From Bactericera cockerelli (taxonomy: Eukaryota > Arthropoda > Insecta > Hemiptera > Triozidae): a DNA stretch of 64,000 nucleotides. The stretch is from contig CM044957.1 of NCBI GenBank assembly GCA_024516035.1, forward strand, positions 52,891,011 through 52,955,010, in the 5' to 3' direction. Below the pieces are notes generated by a model. That model made no database searches. It was given only the letters and a program-made list of their open reading frames with translations, and had not been told where the DNA came from. The position numbers and the translations under genes are program-made. Shown here one piece after another: positions 59,201 through 64,000 of this stretch (positions are counted from its first letter, which is position 1; every line of letters starts with the position of its first letter).

Positions 59201-62200
59201 TTAGTTAGGACATGTGTACATATTTTGTTTATTTTTTTTTTCTTCTTGTTTATATTATTAATATTGTCAATTTTTATATTTACAGCCGTATTTATGAACA
59301 GAAAACGCCGTTTGAGCATGGTCTGAAGCATGATTTCCTCTAATATTATTGGCCAACACCTTGCATGAGACATTGCTCAGACAAAATTCGCTGTTCATAA
59401 ATACGGGTGTTAATTTTTACCATTATTTGTCTGTATGTATGTTCTACTAATAAAGAAGAGTTTCTAAATAACTAAACTTACTCTGCAAGAGCGCGGCCGG
59501 CGTCATCTGAGCTAGCCTCGCCAGCATGAGGTAGGTGAGCATCTTGATGTCGTAGTGGTCACGCAGCCCCGCCATTAACCTCACCCAGCCTGGGTAGGGC
59601 CGGAATTTGTCTGTATATATGTTCTACTAATAAAGAAGAGTTTCTAAATAACTAAACTTACTCTGCAAGAGCGCGGCCGGCGTCATCTGAGCTAGCCTCG
59701 CCAGCATGAGGTAGGTGAGCATCTTGATGTCGTAGTGGTCACGCAGGCCGGACATTAACCTCACCCAGCCTGGGTAGGGCCGGAATTTGTCTGTATATAT
59801 GTTCTACTAATAAAGAAGAGTTTCCAAATAAACAAACTTACTCTGCAGCAGCGCAGCCGGCGTCATCTGAGCGAGCCTCGCCAGCATGAGGTAGGTGAGC
59901 ATCTTGATGTCGTAGTGGTCACGCAGCCCCGCCTCCAGGTGGTTCAGGAACTCGAACACTTAACAGGTTATCGTTCGAGCATTCCGAGGTCGGTTGCTTT
60001 ACTTACTTTTTTTTTACTATTTTTTAAACTTTAATCGCAAACAAGTTGCCTTTTTTATTTCCAATTATTGGACATACATGAGTACATAATATACAAAATA
60101 AACAATAGAAGCTGAGTTGGAGTAATAATTTTTTTTTTTTACTATTAAAAATTAATAATGGATGGAAGATATTGCCATAGGCAATAACCCCGCCCTTTAG
60201 TTAGGACATGTGTACATATTTTGTTTATTTTTTTTTTTTCTTCTTGTTTATATTATTAATATTGTCAATTTTTATATTTACAGCCGTATTTATGAACAGA
60301 AAACGCCGTTTGAGCATGGTCTGAAGCATGATTTCCTCTAATATTATTGGCCAACACCTTGCATGAGACACTGCTCAGACAAAATTCGCTGTTCATAAAT
60401 ACGGGTGTTAATTTTTACCATTATTTGTCTGTATATATGTTCTACTAATAAAGAAGAGTTTCCAAATAAATAAAAACTTACTCTGCAGCAGCGCAGCCGG
60501 CGTCATCTGAGCTAGCCTCGCCAGCATGAGGTAGGTGAGCATCTTGATGTCGTAGTGGTCACGCAGCCCCGCCTCCAGGTGGTTCAGGAACTCGAACATG
60601 TCCACCCGGTCCAGACACGTGTCCAGCAGCGTGTACATGCACTCGAAGGCGGCCTTGCGAATGTCCAGCCCATCGTCCACCGTGTGCTTGAACGGGCCCA
60701 TCTCCACCTCCCGGATGAGGGTTTTCTGGTGGAGACAGAGGGAGATTTTTTACGTTTTTTAATAAGATTAATAATAATACTCTTTAGTGGAAGGTAACCA
60801 CAAGGGGAGGTTAATGCTCAGAGCATTTTAGAGACAGTAAGAGATTTTTTACGTGTTTTAATAATAATAATACCACCGTGTGCTTGAACGGACCCATCTC
60901 TACCTCCCGGATGAGGGTTTTCTAGAGACACAGAGGGAGATTTATTACGTGTTTTAATAATAACAATAATAATGGGCCCATCTCCACCTCCCGGATGAGG
61001 GTTTTTCTAGAGACACAGAGGGAGATTTATTACGTGTTTTAATAATAACAATAATAATGGGCCCATCTCCACCTCCCGGATGAGGGTTTTCTAGAGACAC
61101 AGAGGGAGATTTATTACGTGTTTTAATAATAACAATAATAATGGGCCCATCTCCACCTCCCGGATGAGGGTTTTCTAGAGACACAGAGGGAGATTTATTA
61201 CGTGTTTTAATAATAACAATAATAATGGGCCCATCTCCACCTCCCGGATGAGGGTTTTCTAGAGACACAGAGGGAGATTTATTACGTGTTTTAATAATAA
61301 CAATAATAATGGGCCCATCTCCACCTCCCGGATGAGGGTTTTCTAGAGACACAGAGGGAGATTTATTACGTGTTTTAATAATAACAATAATAATAATGGG
61401 CCCATTTCCACCTCCCGGATGAGGGTTTTCTGGGGACACAGTGGGAGAATTTTTACGTGTTTTAATAATAATAATAATATTATTTTTTTTTTCCCCAGTA
61501 AATTTCAATACTTATTGTCCAAGTTAATGTGAGAAAGTATGAATTTACTCCTCACATAAACTAAGAAAAACTGTAAATGAAAATACAAGTATCTCCTTCA
61601 TAATAATAATAATACCACCGTGTGCTTGAACGGGCCCATTTCCACCTCCCGGATGAGGGTTTTCTGGGAGACAGTGGGAGATTTATTACGTGTTTGAATG
61701 TAATGTAATGTAAATGTAAATAGCCTTTATTTGTACAATTAAATTTACACATTTTAACATAAATACATAAAACACAATAAAGTTGTACAAAATCAAATTG
61801 GTATCTGAGGTCTCTAATAATAATAATAATAATAAATTAATACTCCTTAGTGGAAGGTAACCACTAGGCGAGGTTAATGCTCACAGCAGTTTCTTCCACC
61901 TAACCCTATGAGTCTTATTATTAATTGGTCACAAACTCAAACCAATGAGGAAAAAAACTTGAACGGGCCCATTTCCACCTCACGGATGAGAGTTTTCTGA
62001 GAGACAGTTAGAGATTTTTTTACGTGTTTTAATAATAATAATAATGGGCCCATCTCCACCTTCCGGATGAGAGTTTTCTAGGAGACAGAGGGAGAGTTTT
62101 TACGTGTTTTAATAATAATAATAATAATAATAACTGTGTAAGCGATCTAAAAGAATGGGCCCATCTCCACCTCACGGATGAGAGTTTTCTAGGAGACAGA

Positions 62201-64000
62201 GGGAGAGTTTTTACGTGTTTTAATAATAATAATAATAATAACTGTGTAAGCGATCTAAAAGAATGGGCCCATTTCCACCTCACGGATGAGAGTTTTCTAG
62301 GAGACAGAGGGAGAGTTTTTACGTGTTTTAATAATAATAATACCACCGTGTGCTTGAACGGGCCCATCTCCACCTCCCGGATGAGAGTTTTCTGCAGACA
62401 GGAGGAGATTTTCTGACGTGTTTTAACCCGTGAGTACACGCACATAGGGAAAAATTCTCACACGCTCGCCAAAAACGCTAGAACTTGATCAATATTGGTC
62501 CTAACCTGTAAGGACCTGGAGTAGCTGTTGATAATATGTTTATCTAGATGTATCCACAGTCCCTTGAGCTATTTTCAATTTCTGTTGCCCGTGACGTGGC
62601 GAAAAGTTCAGATCGGTCTGAATGTGAGATTTTATTTCATCACGCGTGTACAGACGTAACTTTTTTTTTGAGAGTTTTTTTTTCTGTTACTAACTGTTCA
62701 GTTTAATTTAATTAAATATTTATAATAATTAGTTTTAATAATTAAAATATAATAATAACAATTGTTTTAAATAAAAAAATATATTTAAAAAAAGAAAATA
62801 GTGTGTTTACCTACCTAATTCGTGATTGTTCACTATTGTTATAATGATTTTTAACTAACATTTATTAAATTTCTTTGTAATAATATTAGGTAGTTAGGTA
62901 CCTTCCTACACTTTTTTGCAAGATACTGAAATAATTAGTATTCTTTGTAATCTTTCTCAATACCTTGACCGCAATACAATAGAAACATATGCACTACCTT
63001 GACCGCAATTATTATTATGTACAATAGAAACACACCCAATACCTTGACCGCAGTTATTATTATGTACGACAGAAACACATGCAATACCTTGACCGCAATT
63101 ATTATTATGTACAACAGAAACACAGGCAATACCTTGACCGCAATTATTATTATGTACAACAGAAACACAGGCAATACCTTGACCGCAATTATTATTATGT
63201 ACAACAGATACACAGGCAATACCTTGACCGCAATTATTATTATGTACAATAGAAACACATGCAATACCTTGACCGCAATACAATAGAAACACACGCAATA
63301 CCTTGACCGCAATACAATAGAAACATATGCAATAAATAAATAAAATAAAATAGCCTTTATTAAAATATTAATTTACAATTTACAATACAAGTTATTTACA
63401 TACATATAGTTATTTAATATTTTATTCAATTTTATATACATACAAAAATTATTTTAATTTATAAACTATACTCGTCTAATTGAAGGCCTCCTATGGGCAT
63501 TTGAACCCTGTACCTAAATTATGGTACAAGGTCCAGATGCCCAAAGGGAAGATGTTACCTACTTAAGAAGAAGTGTAACACCCCTCTCCCTCAGCTGTTT
63601 CCAGCCCTCTCTATTTTTTTTTTTTTTCCAATACCTTGACCGAAATACAATAGAAACATATGCAATACCTTGACCGCAATACAATAGAAACACATGCAAT
63701 ACCTTGACCGTGGTGTAAATAACTAAAAAGTTGAAAAACACCACTTTAATATAATAGAATATAGATAGATAGAATGCCTTGACCGCAGTACAATAGAAAC
63801 ACACGCAATACCTTGACCGCAATTATTATTATGTAAATAGAAACACAGGCAATACCTTGACCGCAGTCTCGGCGTACAGCTGCGGCAGGACCGCGTCCAG
63901 CAGGTCTATCACCAGGGAGGGCTTGTTGTGAGCCGCAGAGTTGAAGGCGATGAGAGCCACACGCCGCACGTTCAGGTCGGAATCCTTCAGGGCAGACAGG
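56293..64000 (-). CDS. CAND1: CAND1, last four coding exons (5' part outside window)
   Basis: Transcribed right to left. Exons: 64000-63856 (enters from outside), 60725-60482, 57329-57183 and 56426-56293, with the stop at 56295-56293. The frame is continuous: 48 codons ending in ETAVK, then [16 protein letters not shown] through LLQ, then RLERIVEPL through IQDAG, then NPALSDF to a short acidic tail. This is the C-terminal HEAT/TIP120 domain of CAND1, which wraps cullin-RBX1 and exchanges SCF substrate receptors. It corresponds to about the last 205 residues of a roughly 1,230-residue family. The coding exons are GC-rich against AT-rich introns. Both large introns are filled with tandem copies of the neighbouring exon edges and splice sites, but the genuine exons themselves look intact. 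Confidence 0.93.
56458..56606 (-). repeat. SINE6 copy in last CAND1 intron
   Basis: It matches 80-262, with GTTAATCACTTTCGTGATGT and the inverse tRNA-like head CCGGGACTTC...CCACCGACC. Confidence 0.6.
56625..56833 (-). repeat. SINE4 full-length copy
   Basis: From an AATAATAAT tail to ACCACTGAGCTACCGGGACA on the plus strand. Partial copies follow at 57050-57140. Confidence 0.75.
56886..57050 (+). repeat. SINE1 partial copy
   Basis: The head lacks its first bases; B box GAGTCCGATTCCCGG; body as in the family up to GGTACGATTC. A fragment of another SINE1 in opposite orientation precedes it at 56838-56885. Confidence 0.65.
57700..57910. repeat. Repeat R with AATAAAG and poly-A end
   Basis: The core GGCAATAACCCCGCCCTTTA is followed by T-rich sequence, CTAATAAAGC and about 30 A. 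This is the clearest sign that repeat R is the 3' end of a retroposed sequence. Confidence 0.6.
57911..57969. repeat. 59-nt near-perfect hairpin
   Basis: Arms of 28 bases with three mismatches and a loop of about three bases, starting CATCCGTTTCTCCAAA. It directly follows a poly-A run. It could fold as a miRNA-like hairpin in either strand's transcript, or be a tiny foldback. Confidence 0.8.
58380..58458 (-). repeat. SINE3 head fragment
   Basis: The plus strand reads GGGGGATCGAACCCGGGATC and then CACTGAGCTAATCGCGCGC, the inverse of the family's tRNA-like head. Confidence 0.6.
58842..60475 (-). repeat. Four partial copies of a CAND1 exon 3' edge with 5' splice site
   Basis: Downstream of the genuine exon (60725-60482), copies of its last 85-120 bases occur at 59842-59964, 59662-59747, 59482-59573 and 58848-58964. 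Each keeps the exon end and the donor GTAAGT directly after it (plus-strand ACTTAC at 59836, 59656, 59476 and 58842). Period: 180 bp for the two inner copies, 634-640 bp for the outer ones. The outer units also duplicate about 500 bp of intron, including a repeat R copy (59160 and 60163). The copies encode the reading ...[14 protein letters not shown] with silent or minor changes. Confidence 0.93.
60872..62415 (-). repeat. Array of 13 copies of a CAND1 exon 5' edge with 3' splice site
   Basis: Upstream of the genuine exon start (60725), the segment holding a pyrimidine tract, AG and the first 30-50 exon bases is repeated. Copies are marked by GGGCCCAT (or a variant) near 60888, 60974, 61059, 61143, 61227, 61311, 61398, 61635, 61966, 62046, 62157, 62265 and 62360. 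Five or six consecutive copies have a regular 84-bp period with an AATAATAAC linker. Most retain TCTAG or CCTAG before AAAAC, so a usable-looking acceptor. A SINE2 tail (about 61830-61960) and an AT-rich insert (61690-61800) interrupt the array. Confidence 0.93.
62962..63855 (-). repeat. Array of a CAND1 exon 3' edge with 5' splice site
   Basis: Downstream of the exon ending at 63856, units of 34 or 45 bp repeat the last exon bases plus donor (minus strand GCGGTCAAGGTATTG). Starts on the plus strand: 62962, 62996, 63041, 63086, 63131, 63176, 63221, 63266 and 63300, then further copies at about 63635-63850. The 45-bp form adds an ATTATTATTATGT block. A roughly 300-bp AT-rich insertion (63323-63630) splits the array. 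Repeated-peptide frames in this stretch are artefacts. Confidence 0.92.
63323..63630. repeat. AT-rich insertion with AATAGCCTTTATT end
   Basis: It interrupts the donor-derived array. It starts after AAATAAAATAAAATAGCC, resembles the segment at 61710-61800 in its first 40 bases and ends in a T run before 63630. It is probably the 3' end of a retroposon in reverse orientation. Confidence 0.5.

Noticed and set aside
60954..61508. 184-codon open frame with a 28-residue repeat ([19 protein letters not shown])
   Set aside because: It is the 84-bp splice-edge array read in a frame different from CAND1; the period is divisible by three, so the frame stays open by arithmetic.
62935..63312. Overlapping open frames with repeated [17 protein letters not shown] peptides
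   Set aside because: They are translations of the 45-bp donor-derived minisatellite on both strands, not protein genes.
62962..63340. CRISPR-like array of regular repeats
   Set aside because: Units are directly abutting with no unique spacers, derive from an exon edge, and the genome is an animal's.

Overview
The window is a repeat-rich, AT-rich stretch of an insect nuclear genome. Five conserved, intron-bearing animal genes are present, together with an errantivirus-type gypsy element and many tRNA-derived SINEs. The insect order cannot be fixed from the sequence; a hemipteroid or lepidopteran is plausible, but this is only a guess. There are no bacterial features.

Layout. (1) 2119-15786, plus strand: a complete five-exon GILT-like thiol reductase. 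Its 10.9 kb second intron holds a ~2 kb foldback element into which an LTR retrotransposon with apparently identical LTRs has inserted. (2) 17131-20935, minus strand: a complete four-exon MINDY3-type deubiquitinase, convergent with GILT. (3) 24583-30806, plus strand: the first six exons (618 codons) of condensin subunit D2. The gene then runs into a 100-N scaffold gap at 31562-31661 and is not recovered beyond it. (4) 31740-34363: a PIF/Harbinger transposon with a spliced transposase gene that lacks its last part. (5) 38395-52806, plus strand: a complete eight-exon CDF zinc transporter of the ZnT2/3/8 (ZnT35C) type. (6) 56293-64000, minus strand: the 3' end (last four coding exons) of CAND1, convergent with the zinc transporter. 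Exon phases were checked codon by codon and all joins given are in frame.

The genes are unrelated housekeeping genes (lysosomal redox, deubiquitination, chromosome condensation, zinc transport, cullin-ligase exchange); there is no operon or shared pathway. Most of the remaining sequence is mobile DNA: six recurring tRNA-like SINE families (called SINE1-6 here), two Helitron-like elements, a piggyBac-like MITE with TTAA target sites, a hAT-like MITE inside a SINE, several foldback elements ending in TACAGGGTGT, and a U2 snRNA fragment fused to a SINE.

The most unusual structure is in CAND1. Three adjacent exon edges, each with its splice site, have been amplified into the flanking introns: ~11 copies of one exon's 3' edge plus 5' splice site, 13 copies of the next exon's 5' edge plus 3' splice site, and four copies of that exon's 3' edge plus 5' splice site.
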